Source: CAXBNB01 sp040151475
GTDB lineage: Bacteria; Bacteroidota; Bacteroidia; Cytophagales; Cyclobacteriaceae
NCBI RefSeq assembly: GCF_040151475.1
Contig: NZ_JBDKWG010000147.1
Coordinates: forward strand, 124,001 to 188,000
Direction: 5' to 3'
DNA length: 64,000 bases
The notes under the pieces were generated by a model. It ran no database searches. It was not told where the DNA came from and worked only from the letters and a program-made list of their open reading frames with translations. Below, one piece after another: positions 27,593 through 35,729 of the stretch; the stretch's first letter is position 1; every line of letters begins with the position of its first letter. Position numbers and translations under genes: made by a program.

Positions 27593-28285
27593 TTAAGTAT
27601 GAAATACATCTTTTAGAACTGTAGCAGACTTTATCTCTCCAAAACTTTCAATATGCAACCGATAATAATTGATCAGTAAATCTAAAAGGTATCGTCTGGT
27701 TTTGTTATCCATTTTAAATTCATGACTATAAGGTAGATCCCTCAATAATATCCCCTGCCCGGCTGCAAAACTTAATTCTTTATGCGTAGTGTTTTCTTCA
27801 TCGAGTAAATTATGAGCAGACCTGATGCTAAACCCAAGATAAGAAGATGCTTTGATCATCAGTTGTAGATGAAAACTCTGGTAATTACTCGTCAACCGAT
27901 CCAGTTCTTTGATAGATTCAAAGAAAAACGAAAACTGTCCGTCATGATCTTGTTCTTCTTCACTCAATATTTTAGAAAACCATTCAGAAACAAAAATGAT
28001 TATAGCCGATTTTTTAATGTCAAATGGAATGGTCTTAAATGGAAAAGCGGATCGATATTCAGATAACCTGTTGATTCCTCCATTTTGGCTTTTTTTTCGG
28101 TAAACAACTAACTCCAGCAGTGAAAGAGGCTGAAGAAGAGCCAGGCTTTTCTTTGATGCCTTGCTCCGTATGCTATTGATGATATAAGGTTGAAGCCCGA
28201 ATTCTTCGGTGTATATTTTTACGATAATAGAAGTATCCCGGTATTTGATGTAGTTTATTACTATGCCACGTGTCTTGTGTAGCAT
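27593..28285 (-). CDS. recO: DNA repair protein RecO
   Basis: RecO promotes RecA loading and single-strand annealing with RecR and RecF. The 230-residue protein has the N-terminal OB fold (TRGIVINYIKYRDTSIIVKIYTEEFGLQPYIINSIRS) and the helical C-terminal domain with ELSFAAGQGILLRDLPY. The zinc-binding cysteines of some RecO proteins are absent, as is frequent in Bacteroidota. The ATG overlaps the porZ stop by one base (TGATG); the recO-porZ adjacency is known in Bacteroidota. Confidence 0.88.
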   Translation of the reverse strand: MLHKTRGIVINYIKYRDTSIIVKIYTEEFGLQPYIINSIRSKASKKSLALLQPLSLLELVVYRKKSQNGGINRLSEYRSAFPFKTIPFDIKKSAIIIFVSEWFSKILSEEEQDHDGQFSFFFESIKELDRLTSNYQSFHLQLMIKASSYLGFSIRSAHNLLDEENTTHKELSFAAGQGILLRDLPYSHEFKMDNKTRRYLLDLLINYYRLHIESFGEIKSATVLKDVFHT

Positions 28286-30504
28286 CAGTTTATCACAGCA
28301 ATTTTCCCTACAAAAGTTTCTTTCCCATCAGAAGAAGAACTGAAAACCAAATACACTCCGGATTCTGCCCTCACACCATTGTAGTCAGCTACATTCCACG
28401 ACGTAGAGCCTCCTGCAGCATGAAGTTCTTTGACCAGCCTACCAGAAACATTGGTGATTTTAACTACAACATTACTCGCAAGCCCACTAATCCCTACCTG
28501 ACCATTAAACCCCGGAAGTACTGGATTTGGAAATATTTTCACATCCTGATGAAAGGGCTTTCCCTCCGAGGCATCACTCCTATAGGAAATTAGCCCCTTG
28601 TCAGTCGAAATAAATAGTTCACCAGTGGTTGGATGTATTTTCAAATCCAATATATTATTTGAAAGCAGGGGACTATTTTCTGTGTTAAAATTAAAAACAA
28701 GCTTATCCGCATTTTCCTCAAATAGCCATAAACCATCATTCGTTCCTATCCATTTTCTATTGCCTCCATCTATCTCTATGGCCGAAATACTTTCATTTTC
28801 AAGTAGGAAATTAGTGCCAAAAATAGGCCGGTTGATTTCTATAGAATTGTCTGATATTACGCCAAAAGAAAAAGGAAAAACAGCCAATCCACCCTCTGTC
28901 CCAATCCAAATCTCATCATCTTTAGCAAATGCAATATCGGTAACCTTAGAGGATGGCAAATTGCCATTGGAAGAGGTAATGTATCTCGATTGTTTTGATT
29001 CCGGGTCGTATGCCAAAATACCTCCAGTGAAAGTGTTGCTCAACTGCATCCAGACATTTCCAAGATTACTTATTTTCACATCAACAGGATATTCTGAGGC
29101 ACTGACACCAAAAGAAAATGACTCCCAATTGCCCTCAATATCTAACTTAAGCAGTGGAGTATTGCTGGCATTTGCTACCCATCTATTCCCTTGATTATCT
29201 ACCGCCAGCCCGGCAACCAAAATATCATTGTTCGATGAGTTATTTATTACCAACGGACTATTGGTCTCATCATATTTCAATTGATTTTCCAGATTTAATA
29301 TTCCATCACCAAACGAAGCTACCAATTTCGAATCTGATGAAACTGCTGAAATATCCTCCAACCCCGACAGATCAGATTTAGTAAAAACTTTCCAGCTACC
29401 ATTCTCAAATTCAGCATAACCCAGATTGTTGTTTAGAGACTGGTAAAATGACGACATAAACCGTGGCAGAACAACCACTTTCTCTCCTACCAATTGAATT
29501 CTTCCGACAATCCCCTCAAATATCCCATTTGGAACAAATCTGGTCACTGTACCATTTTCCAAACTGGAAAGGCCATGACTATGATCAGCATACCAGAGTG
29601 TGCCTTCAGAAGTTAAAATAGCATCCTTTGGAACATCTCCATTTTCTATCTCTATAGGAACAGCATCTCCTGAGTCATCTAAAGAATAGATACCGCCTTC
29701 CGCTATCACAATCACATTGGATTCATTCCTTCGTAATTTTATAATATCAGAATTTATATTATTGATCTCGGAATCAATCCAGGAATCTCCATCGAAAAAG
29801 AATATTTTGGTTCCATCAGTAGCCATTACCTGATCGTTAAGAATAGTTACAGAATACATTTTCACATCGGATACTAAAGAACCCTCAAACCGCTCCCAAT
29901 TGTTAAAATCCTGTAGATTAATATTGGAGGCAATTTGTCCTTCCAGCATCCCAATATTAGTAGCCGCATAAATTTTGTCATCATGAAAAGCTACGCTATT
30001 TACCTTTGTAGATTCGCCTTGATCAAGGTTTTGATAAGCCTCTGCCACTTCTCCTGATTCAGAATTGAGTACAATAATTCCAAAGTTGGTTGATAAGTAA
30101 ACCAATCCATTTCTAAACGTAATGTGATTGATACTTTTACTATCGCTTATGTCTCTGTTTTTTATCGTTTTAACATTCAAAATCTGATTGTCCTGTAGCA
30201 AATCAATATTGCCATTTTCATACCCAATAGCAAAAGTTTTTGACTCATCGTCATAGGCTATAGCAGAAACACTAATATCACTCAGCCCTTCCATTTTGGA
30301 AAGCTTATTCAAACTGTTATCCGAAAGGTCGTAATAAAAAAGGCCAAACTGATTGGCACAATAGACCTTGTCCTCCACTAATTCCACAAGGTGGGTGCGC
30401 TCATAGTTGAAATGCACACGCCAGGTTCCGATTGGAATGTTTTCTTGTGCTAATGTGATCTTCGCACTTAAAAATATGATTAATGTTATTGCAATGTTTT
30501 TCAA
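28285..30504 (-). CDS. porZ: Type IX secretion component PorZ (beta-propeller surface protein)
   Basis: The 739-residue protein has a signal peptide (to AQ, about residue 20), a PorZ N-terminal propeller (GTWRVHFNYERTHLVE, NQFGLFYYDLSD, KLSKMEGLSDISVSAIAYD) and repeated propeller blades (WIGTEGGLAVFP, WIGTNDGLWLF, FISTDKGLISY). The C-terminal T9SS type A-like domain has KIFPNPVLPGFNGQV and SGVYLV. PorZ is a surface partner of the PorU sortase that binds anionic LPS in Porphyromonas; in this species it indicates a T9SS. It begins with TTG (immediately after the tdk stop TAG) behind AAAAGGAAAAG, and its stop overlaps recO. Confidence 0.88.
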   Translation of the reverse strand: MKNIAITLIIFLSAKITLAQENIPIGTWRVHFNYERTHLVELVEDKVYCANQFGLFYYDLSDNSLNKLSKMEGLSDISVSAIAYDDESKTFAIGYENGNIDLLQDNQILNVKTIKNRDISDSKSINHITFRNGLVYLSTNFGIIVLNSESGEVAEAYQNLDQGESTKVNSVAFHDDKIYAATNIGMLEGQIASNINLQDFNNWERFEGSLVSDVKMYSVTILNDQVMATDGTKIFFFDGDSWIDSEINNINSDIIKLRRNESNVIVIAEGGIYSLDDSGDAVPIEIENGDVPKDAILTSEGTLWYADHSHGLSSLENGTVTRFVPNGIFEGIVGRIQLVGEKVVVLPRFMSSFYQSLNNNLGYAEFENGSWKVFTKSDLSGLEDISAVSSDSKLVASFGDGILNLENQLKYDETNSPLVINNSSNNDILVAGLAVDNQGNRWVANASNTPLLKLDIEGNWESFSFGVSASEYPVDVKISNLGNVWMQLSNTFTGGILAYDPESKQSRYITSSNGNLPSSKVTDIAFAKDDEIWIGTEGGLAVFPFSFGVISDNSIEINRPIFGTNFLLENESISAIEIDGGNRKWIGTNDGLWLFEENADKLVFNFNTENSPLLSNNILDLKIHPTTGELFISTDKGLISYRSDASEGKPFHQDVKIFPNPVLPGFNGQVGISGLASNVVVKITNVSGRLVKELHAAGGSTSWNVADYNGVRAESGVYLVFSSSSDGKETFVGKIAVIN

Positions 30505-31101
30505 CTACTTTTCCTTTTGATAATCTTGATAAAAACAATTTCTGCATCGGGCTTCATAAGTTTCTCTCTCACCCAACATCACTTTTTCATCCGAATTTAG
30601 AAGCCTGTGGGAATAAGAAGCCACACCACCACATTTCATACAAATGGCATGCACTTTGGTCACAAACTCTGCAATACTCATCAATGCCGGCATAGCCCCA
30701 AACGGCTCCCCCTTAAAATCCATATCCAACCCGGCAACAATTACCCTTTTGCCTTTATTTGCAAGTTTTCTTGTTACACTTACTATCTCCTGATCAAAAA
30801 ATTGAGCTTCATCTATGCCTACCACATCGCTATTTCCTGCTAATAGCAATATATCATTGGCAAATTGCACGGGTGTTGACCTGATAGAGTTTTCGTTGTG
30901 AGACACCACTTCAGTCTGGTGGTAGCGTGTATCTACTGCCGGTTTAAATATTTCAACCTTTTGTCTGGCTATTAAAGCCCTGTTCATTCTCCGAATGAGT
31001 TCCTCTGTTTTTCCTGAAAACATTGATCCACATATTACCTCTATCCAACCTGTCGGTTCATTCTTTGCTTTAAACTTGACAATATGCGGTTCTATAAACA
31101 T
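30505..31101 (-). CDS. tdk: Thymidine kinase
   Basis: Tdk phosphorylates thymidine with ATP in salvage. The 198-residue protein has Walker A GSMFSGKTEELIRR (about 26-39), DEAQFFDQEIV (about 95-105), a lasso region and the zinc site CMKC with CRNC in the C-terminal half. The stop abuts the TTG start of porZ and the ATG is 2 nt past the ferredoxin stop, so it is the second gene of the fdx-tdk-porZ-recO unit. Confidence 0.94.
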   Translation of the reverse strand: MFIEPHIVKFKAKNEPTGWIEVICGSMFSGKTEELIRRMNRALIARQKVEIFKPAVDTRYHQTEVVSHNENSIRSTPVQFANDILLLAGNSDVVGIDEAQFFDQEIVSVTRKLANKGKRVIVAGLDMDFKGEPFGAMPALMSIAEFVTKVHAICMKCGGVASYSHRLLNSDEKVMLGERETYEARCRNCFYQDYQKEK

Positions 31102-31103
31102 AG

Positions 31104-31427
31104 TTAATCAGAATAGCTTATGTGCATGAATTTGTTGGACGAATCTACTTTGATGATTACATCTCCCAAAACATGGCATTGACAAGCCAGCCGCTCATTT
31201 TCTTTGAGTCTTCCGGAATCAATGTATTTATCCTCGCAGGTGGTTATTGGAGATACATTTTCTATACCATCCAAAAATATTGCTTTGCAGGTAGTGCACC
31301 TTCCTTTACCTCCACAGGCATACATCCAATCTACATTATTTTCATGAATGATATCAAGAAGCAATTTTTCATCGTTTTCACTTAAAATTTCCTTCTTATT
31401 GAGGTTTTCTATGACGATTTTCGGCAT
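31104..31427 (-). CDS. 2Fe-2S ferredoxin, adrenodoxin-like
   Basis: The 107-residue electron carrier has the plant/vertebrate-type 2Fe-2S ligands: ACGGKGRCTTC (Cys38, Cys44, Cys47) and RLACQC (Cys82). The intervening loop and C-terminal GDVIIKV are of the adrenodoxin/Isc type. It is the first gene of the operon with tdk, porZ and recO and diverges from the acidic protein gene at 31459; the two promoters must share about 30 bp. Confidence 0.85.
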   Translation of the reverse strand: MPKIVIENLNKKEILSENDEKLLLDIIHENNVDWMYACGGKGRCTTCKAIFLDGIENVSPITTCEDKYIDSGRLKENERLACQCHVLGDVIIKVDSSNKFMHISYSD

Positions 31428-31458
31428 ATTTTATAACTTTACAAAACAAGCAAATATT

Positions 31459-32706
31459 ATGACTGGCAACAAATTAAATCAAAAGGCAGCAGAAAGTTAT
31501 AGCAAATCATTTTCTTCAATAATCCTCGAGAAACATTTCCCTACAAGCAACGCAATTACCGGCCAGCAAATATTGGACATTACTCCTGTAAAGCAAGTCA
31601 ATTTTTATATATTAAAGGTCTTGTTTCTTCAGTGGCAGGAAGAAACAAAAAAATTTCAAAGCCCTTTTTTCGACTATTCAAAACCCGAAGTTAAAGATGG
31701 ATTGAAAAGCCTTATCAATACGCTTTCAAAAAATATTTTGATAAAGAAAGAACCATTCAGGCCTCTATTGGAGAAAGCTGTTTTGGATACGATTACTTTG
31801 ATGTACAATCCGACAGAGTTTTTTATCACAGAATTTTCTAACCTGCCGAATGTAACCAGAATTCAGGGTTTCAAAGGGCTGTCTAAATATATTAAGCTAA
31901 GAAAAAATATCTACAATAAAATAGTAGAGAAGCTTGATAATGATGGCAATCAGGTAATAACTAATGATGAAATAAAAACCCTGGTACAATTTGTTGTCAG
32001 CCAACAAACGCCAGACAATGATGATATTTCCGGAGAAGCCGATTTGTTTTCTTCCATACTTCCTCTGGATGTATTTGAAAAAGTGAAAGAAGAAGAACCA
32101 GTTGTAGAAATCATTGATGAACCAATAGCTGAAGAAGAGATTTTGATTAAGGTAGAAGAGGAAGAAGATACCGAAGAGGTTGGAGAAATAATAATAGAAG
32201 AGGAGGAGCTTGATGAAATAAATCAAGACACCAGCGATCATGATGGAGGAATTTTGATAGAAAAAGACGACCATGAAGAGGTCGAAGAAGAAGAGAACAT
32301 GGATGAGGAGTTTTCTCCAATAGTAGAAGTGAAAACCGCTCCAGCCCCCATCATAGCTGAAAAACCAACCACCGTAAACGAAAAATTTACTGAGGAAAAG
32401 CATACCATCAACGAAAAATTTGAAAACAACAAACCAAAATCTTCAATTGCGGAAGTTCATGAAACAGAGAAAATTTCTGAGATACAGAAGAGCATTAGCG
32501 TAAATCAACGCTACATGTTTTTGAATGATCTTTTCAATGGTGATTCCAGTGAGTATTCTAAAGCACTGGAGGAAGTAGAAAAAAGCAATTCATTTGACGA
32601 ATCAGTGGAACTTTTGGTACAGAACTATTCTAAAAAATACGAATGGGACATGAACTCTGATGAGGTTAAAGAGCTTTTAAAAGTGATCTTTAAGCGGTTT
32701 AGGTGA
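31459..32706 (+). CDS. Conserved hypothetical protein with a long acidic centre
   Basis: The 415-residue product is not recognised. Residues about 1-190 look globular and helical (ILDITPVKQVNFYILKVLF, FLQWQEETKKF, LDTITLMYNPTEFF). A Glu-rich low-complexity stretch (about 205-320) follows, then a second helical region ending in VKELLKVIFKRF. A DNDGNQVITNDE-like acidic loop lies near residue 155. No signal peptide or membrane segment is seen. ATG 31459 is preferred over longer forms overlapping the ferredoxin gene. The pattern suggests a cytoplasmic scaffold or interaction protein; that is inference. Confidence 0.6.
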   Translation: MTGNKLNQKAAESYSKSFSSIILEKHFPTSNAITGQQILDITPVKQVNFYILKVLFLQWQEETKKFQSPFFDYSKPEVKDGLKSLINTLSKNILIKKEPFRPLLEKAVLDTITLMYNPTEFFITEFSNLPNVTRIQGFKGLSKYIKLRKNIYNKIVEKLDNDGNQVITNDEIKTLVQFVVSQQTPDNDDISGEADLFSSILPLDVFEKVKEEEPVVEIIDEPIAEEEILIKVEEEEDTEEVGEIIIEEEELDEINQDTSDHDGGILIEKDDHEEVEEEENMDEEFSPIVEVKTAPAPIIAEKPTTVNEKFTEEKHTINEKFENNKPKSSIAEVHETEKISEIQKSISVNQRYMFLNDLFNGDSSEYSKALEEVEKSNSFDESVELLVQNYSKKYEWDMNSDEVKELLKVIFKRFR

Positions 32707-32709
32707 GTT

Positions 32710-32741
32710 TTTGGTATGAGAGCTAATTTATCCTAGCTTTG
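32710..32741 (+). promoter_or_regulatory. cysH promoter (TTTG N20 TAGCTTTG)
   Basis: TTTG at 32710-32713 and TAGCTTTG at 32734-32741 with 20 nt between them form one of the best promoter matches in the window. Transcription would begin just before the SAM-I aptamer. Confidence 0.8.
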
Positions 32742-32763
32742 CGACTCGTTCTTTAATATGATA

Positions 32764-32930
32764 ACTTATCAAGAAAGGTGGAGGGAATGGCCCTTTGAAG
32801 CCTTAGCAACCTTTCCTTTTATGGAAAAACGGTGCTAAATCCTGTCCCAAAAATGGGAACAGATAAGTCCAAGGACATTTTGTCAAACCGATATAAATGC
32901 CTCTTTCGACTTATCGACAGGGGCTTTTTT
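32764..32930 (+). promoter_or_regulatory. SAM-I riboswitch (S-box) with terminator expression platform
   Basis: The aptamer spans about 32764-32869. The conserved core is clear: AAGAAAGGTGGAGGGA, TGGCCC, TTTGAAGCC and AGCAACC, GGTGCTAAATCC, then GAACAGATAAG closing helix P1 (32764-32770 with 32862-32868). The P1 3' strand GATAAGTC (32862-32869) is exactly complementary to GACTTATC (32908-32915), which lies in the loop of the terminator 32899-32924. SAM-bound P1 therefore frees the terminator (gene off) and SAM scarcity favours the antiterminator. It regulates cysH 132 nt downstream. Confidence 0.93.
32899..32930 (+). terminator. SAM-dependent terminator of the riboswitch
   Basis: Stem GCCTCT (32899-32904) with AGGGGC (32919-32924), one G-U pair, is followed by six Ts. 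Its loop holds the antiterminator partner of the P1 strand. Confidence 0.85.
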
Positions 32931-33061
32931 ATTTCTTGGTGACCTTATTCTATTGATGAACAAACCTAAAACAACATTATCTATCAATTATTAAAAAAAA
33001 ATAGACCCTAAAAGAAAATTCTTCGTAAGAAGTTCAATATTTAATGTAATTGAGAAGGAAT

Positions 33062-33781
33062 ATGGAAGCTGAAAAAACAGAAACACAAAAGCTGACAATA
33101 GATTTGGAAAATGCTGAAACCAGAGCAAAACAGATCAGGCAATTGAATGAAAGATATCATTCGCTGACCATCGAAGAAAGAGTAACTGCTCTTTATGAAG
33201 ATTTTGATCAGGCAGATGTCATGCTTACTTCGTCTTTTGCTGCTACCTCTGCCTTTTTACTCAAGGTCTTTTCTTTGGCTAACCCCAGTCAAAAAATCTA
33301 TTTTATTGACACGGGGTATCATTTTAGAGAAACATTGGAATACAAAGAAAAGCTCACAGAGCTCTATGGCCTGAATGTAGAAAGTATAAAAGCAGAAGAT
33401 TGGAAACACGATTTTACCACAAAGGAAGAGACCTGGAAAAAAGATCCGGACTTCTGCTGCTCAATAAATAAAGTTGAACCTCTCAACGAAATCAAAGAAA
33501 ACTACAAAATCTGGGTGTCAGGACTGATGGAATGGCAAAGCGATCACCGTTCTACACTGGATATTTTTGAAGACAGAAATGGCATCATCAAGTTTTATCC
33601 CTTACTGGATGTAACTCAGGAAGAAAGAGAAGCTTATATAAAAGATCACAACCTTCCTTTTCATCCGCTAGTAGCCAAGGGATATTTTTCTATAGGCTGT
33701 GAGCACTGTACCGTACCTGGAAAAGGTCGTAGCGGCAGGTGGAACAACAGCCCGAAAACAGAATGTGGATTGCACCTGTAA
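33062..33781 (+). CDS. cysH: Adenylyl-sulfate reductase (APS/PAPS reductase, Fe-S type)
   Basis: The enzyme reduces activated sulfate to sulfite with thioredoxin in assimilation. The 239-residue protein has the PP-loop-like core (TSSFAATSAFLL, YFIDTGYHF), the iron-sulfur cysteine pairs Cys132-Cys133 (FCCSINKVEPL) and Cys213/Cys216 (GCEHCTVPGKGRSGRW), and the catalytic C-terminal ECGLHL (Cys235). Both cysteine pairs are the hallmark of 4Fe-4S enzymes, usually APS-specific, so adenylyl-sulfate is the likely substrate. ATG 33062 with GAGAAGGA at the right spacing is the start, not TTG 33050. Expression is controlled by the SAM-I riboswitch. Confidence 0.93.
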   Translation: MEAEKTETQKLTIDLENAETRAKQIRQLNERYHSLTIEERVTALYEDFDQADVMLTSSFAATSAFLLKVFSLANPSQKIYFIDTGYHFRETLEYKEKLTELYGLNVESIKAEDWKHDFTTKEETWKKDPDFCCSINKVEPLNEIKENYKIWVSGLMEWQSDHRSTLDIFEDRNGIIKFYPLLDVTQEEREAYIKDHNLPFHPLVAKGYFSIGCEHCTVPGKGRSGRWNNSPKTECGLHL

Positions 33782-33790
33782 GTAAATCTA

Positions 33791-33850
33791 AGAATTGAAA
33801 GTGCTTCATTGGATAACCTCTAATTTGAGTTTTCAAGCACTTTCAATTCT
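33791..33850. repeat. 16-bp perfect inverted repeat across the CsbD gene end
   Basis: AGAATTGAAAGTGCTT (33791-33806) is exactly inverted at 33835-33850, with a 28-bp centre. The right arm is the 3' end of the CsbD-like coding sequence; the left arm lies just behind cysH. It can fold as a hairpin between convergent genes; its stem is AT-rich and the T-run is weak. Confidence 0.6.
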
Positions 33851-33960
33851 GAAATCTTTTTCGCTTCTGCCACAGCAAGTTCATTTTCAGTAAACTCACC
33901 ATACTTTTCTTTCAATTTTCCTTTCAATATATTCCAGTTTCCTTGATCTAATAATTCCAT
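33820..33960 (-). CDS. Short CsbD-like stress protein
   Basis: The 46-residue protein starts at ATG 33960 and carries the CsbD N-terminal motif NWNILKGKLKEKYGEFTENEL (about residues 8-28). CsbD proteins are small, highly hydrophilic general-stress proteins of unknown mechanism, usually 60-70 residues. This one ends early, and its last residues are encoded by one arm of a 16-bp inverted repeat, so it may be truncated. It is adjacent to an lmo0937-like gene, a pairing seen in stress clusters. Confidence 0.6.
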   Translation of the reverse strand: MELLDQGNWNILKGKLKEKYGEFTENELAVAEAKKISELKVLENSN

Positions 33961-34035
33961 GTTTTGTTTCGTTTTTTTGATTTTCAATAATTTTCTATTT
34001 ACTCCAACTCCGAGCAACGTCTTACCTCTGAAAAC

Positions 34036-34185
34036 TTAAGCAACTCCCCTGATTATTCTAAGTATAATGGCAAGAAGGGCAATGACAAGAAGAATGTGAA
34101 TAAGACCTCCTGCACTGTAACCCAAAAAGCCAACCAGCCAGAAAATGACCAATACTACTGCGAGTATATAAAGTATATTTCCCAT
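34036..34185 (-). CDS. Small lmo0937/DUF5670-like membrane protein
   Basis: This 49-residue ORF (ATG 34185, TAA 34036) encodes two hydrophobic segments joined by WLVGFLGYSAGGLIHILLVI, the pattern of the lmo0937 family of small membrane proteins. Its function is unknown, but it commonly travels with CsbD and other general-stress genes, as here. A LGY...GG..H motif before the second helix supports the assignment. Confidence 0.65.
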   Translation of the reverse strand: MGNILYILAVVLVIFWLVGFLGYSAGGLIHILLVIALLAIILRIIRGVA

Positions 34186-34242
34186 GATTTTTTTGTTTTA
34201 AGAGTTAAAAATTTATTGTACTTATCAGTACCTGAAACCTGC

Positions 34243-34284
34243 AGACTTGTCAGGTTTATATCTGAAAGTAAACCTGACAGGTCT
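34243..34284. repeat. Near-perfect 16-bp inverted repeat
   Basis: AGACTTGTCAGGTTTA (34243-34258) pairs with 34269-34284 with one mismatch and a 10-nt loop. It lies downstream of the outer-membrane barrel gene on the minus strand and may serve as its terminator; similar CAGGTTT/AAACCTG palindromes are frequent in Bacteroidota genomes. Confidence 0.55.
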
Positions 34285-34317
34285 CTATTGCTGTTTCCTA
34301 AAAGCTTACAAAATTGA

Positions 34318-34950
34318 TTACAACCTAAACCCAAAAGTCAGCTGATACCATACGTTTTTGTAACGTGGGGTACTTGAAGTACCATCTCCATGGTTATTTA
34401 TCATATCCCACCCGACTCTGGTTCCAATTACAAAATCATTTAGGTTAAAATCTACACCTCCGATAAAACCCATGGTGTTTTTGCGGATGTTATCATTTTC
34501 AAATTCCTGCTCCTGCACCACACTACCTCCTACATTGGTAAATTCATCTTTTTGTTTTAAAAGGAAGGAATATTGTGGGCCAGCTACCAGACTAATGGCA
34601 GGAGATGGTTTCACCGAAAACATCAAAGGAATATCAATGTAATTCGTGGTACGAGTGACATCATAAGACAAGCCTTGTATGGTACCTGTTCCCTTAAATC
34701 CCTTTCGGGAATATAAAACTTCCGGCTGAAGCCCTATAAATTTACCAATAGGGATTGTGATAAATACTCCGGTAGCCAACCCAAATCTACCATCTGCTTC
34801 AAACTCTTCACCTTGTGAGTCATATACATTAGAATAATTAGAGCCTATTTTCAACCCAAACTGTGGATTTTCACGGTGATCCATACTTTGAGACTTTGCA
34901 TCAAATACTATACAGGCTATTGCGATTATTAATATTGGTAACTTTTTCAT
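34318..34950 (-). CDS. PorT-family outer-membrane beta-barrel protein
   Basis: The 210-residue product has a signal peptide (MKKLPILIIAIACIVFDAKSQ), then an OMP_b-brl_2 barrel: FGLKIGSNYSNVY, GRFGLATGVFITIPI, IGLQPEVLYSRKGF, NYIDIPLMFSVKP, SLVAGPQYSFLL, GFIGGVDFNLNDFVIGTRVGWD, ending with W-Y-Q-L-T-F-G-F-R-L as expected for a barrel terminal strand. Such small barrels are common in Bacteroidota and this one need not be the PorT of T9SS. ATG 34950 begins the signal peptide. Confidence 0.8.
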   Translation of the reverse strand: MKKLPILIIAIACIVFDAKSQSMDHRENPQFGLKIGSNYSNVYDSQGEEFEADGRFGLATGVFITIPIGKFIGLQPEVLYSRKGFKGTGTIQGLSYDVTRTTNYIDIPLMFSVKPSPAISLVAGPQYSFLLKQKDEFTNVGGSVVQEQEFENDNIRKNTMGFIGGVDFNLNDFVIGTRVGWDMINNHGDGTSSTPRYKNVWYQLTFGFRL

Positions 34951-34992
34951 GATTTTCTGTTTATATGTGTTCAATATTGGATTATCTGATAA

Positions 34993-35379
34993 TTATTTAT
35001 CAGAACCATCCAATGCCTCTGCAATTTCTTGTTTCACATCGTTAAACTCAGCTTCAATGTCATCCATGGTTTCATTTACATCACTCTTAATGCTTTCCCA
35101 ATTGTCTTTAGTAGCATTTTTAGCTTTGGTCAAGGAAACTTGCACATCTTTCTTTTTCTGTTTCAGGTCTTCCTGTACTTTTTCAAGATTCCTTTCAATT
35201 GGTCCTTCGTTGAGGTTTAATTTGTCTTCAATATCATCGATGGCATCATCAATATTGGTTTCCAGTTTTTCAAGCTCCTTTACTATTTCTTCTTTTTGCT
35301 GTTTAAGATCATTGGATTGATTGCCTGAGCATGCAAACAAGAAAATAAGAGCTACTACTCCGATGGTTTTAGTGATCAT
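34993..35379 (-). CDS. Coiled-coil lipoprotein
   Basis: The 128-residue protein starts at ATG 35379 with a lipoprotein signal (LIFLFACSG, Cys17). The rest is almost entirely charged, predicted coiled coil (long runs of E/K/D with heptad-like leucines, e.g. LKQQKEEIVKELEKLETNI). The family is not recognised; small helical lipoproteins of this type occur with envelope-stress genes. It is oriented with the barrel and stress genes, and a palindrome lies 134 bp upstream of its start. Confidence 0.65.
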   Translation of the reverse strand: MITKTIGVVALIFLFACSGNQSNDLKQQKEEIVKELEKLETNIDDAIDDIEDKLNLNEGPIERNLEKVQEDLKQKKKDVQVSLTKAKNATKDNWESIKSDVNETMDDIEAEFNDVKQEIAEALDGSDK

Positions 35380-35513
35380 ATTGAGACTTCTATTATGCGC
35401 TTTCATGTTTATATATTTTTGGTTTAACTTAATTTGTACTTACCTAATAGGAATAAACATGCCAGCAAAATAAAAGTGTGTTTATAGTGCATATAAGCCG
35501 ATATTGGAAATTC

Positions 35514-35537
35514 GTATTTCTCAAATTGAGAAAATAC
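35514..35537. promoter_or_regulatory. Palindromic operator-like site
   Basis: GTATTTCTCAA, one central A and TTGAGAAAATAC form a 24-bp near-perfect palindrome (one extra A). It is the only notable signal in the 350-bp gene-free interval 35380-35729 and lies between divergent genes. A dimeric regulator site is plausible; the regulator is unknown and the LytTR direct-repeat motif of the nearby system is not present here. Confidence 0.45.
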
Positions 35538-35729
35538 TCTCTATACTAGACGATTAAAGAGAAACACCTTCCCTGATAAATCAGATATTTAAAGAATTGA
35601 AATATACTGAGTAGAGCGGAGTATTATAAAACCAATACCCCATGTTTTCACATAGTTATACGGTAAATATTTGTTATTTTTATGCAATACCAATTGAACC
35701 AAACGACACTACATTTAACCATAAAAATT

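Noticed and set aside
28598..29194. 198-codon frame antisense to porZ
   Set aside because: The opposite strand encodes an excellent PorZ protein; the frame is a shadow produced by codon composition.
31897..32403. Phe/Tyr-rich frame opposite the acidic protein
   Set aside because: It mirrors the Glu/Asp-rich coding stretch on the plus strand (GAA/GAT read as TTC/ATC) and has no start or domain support.
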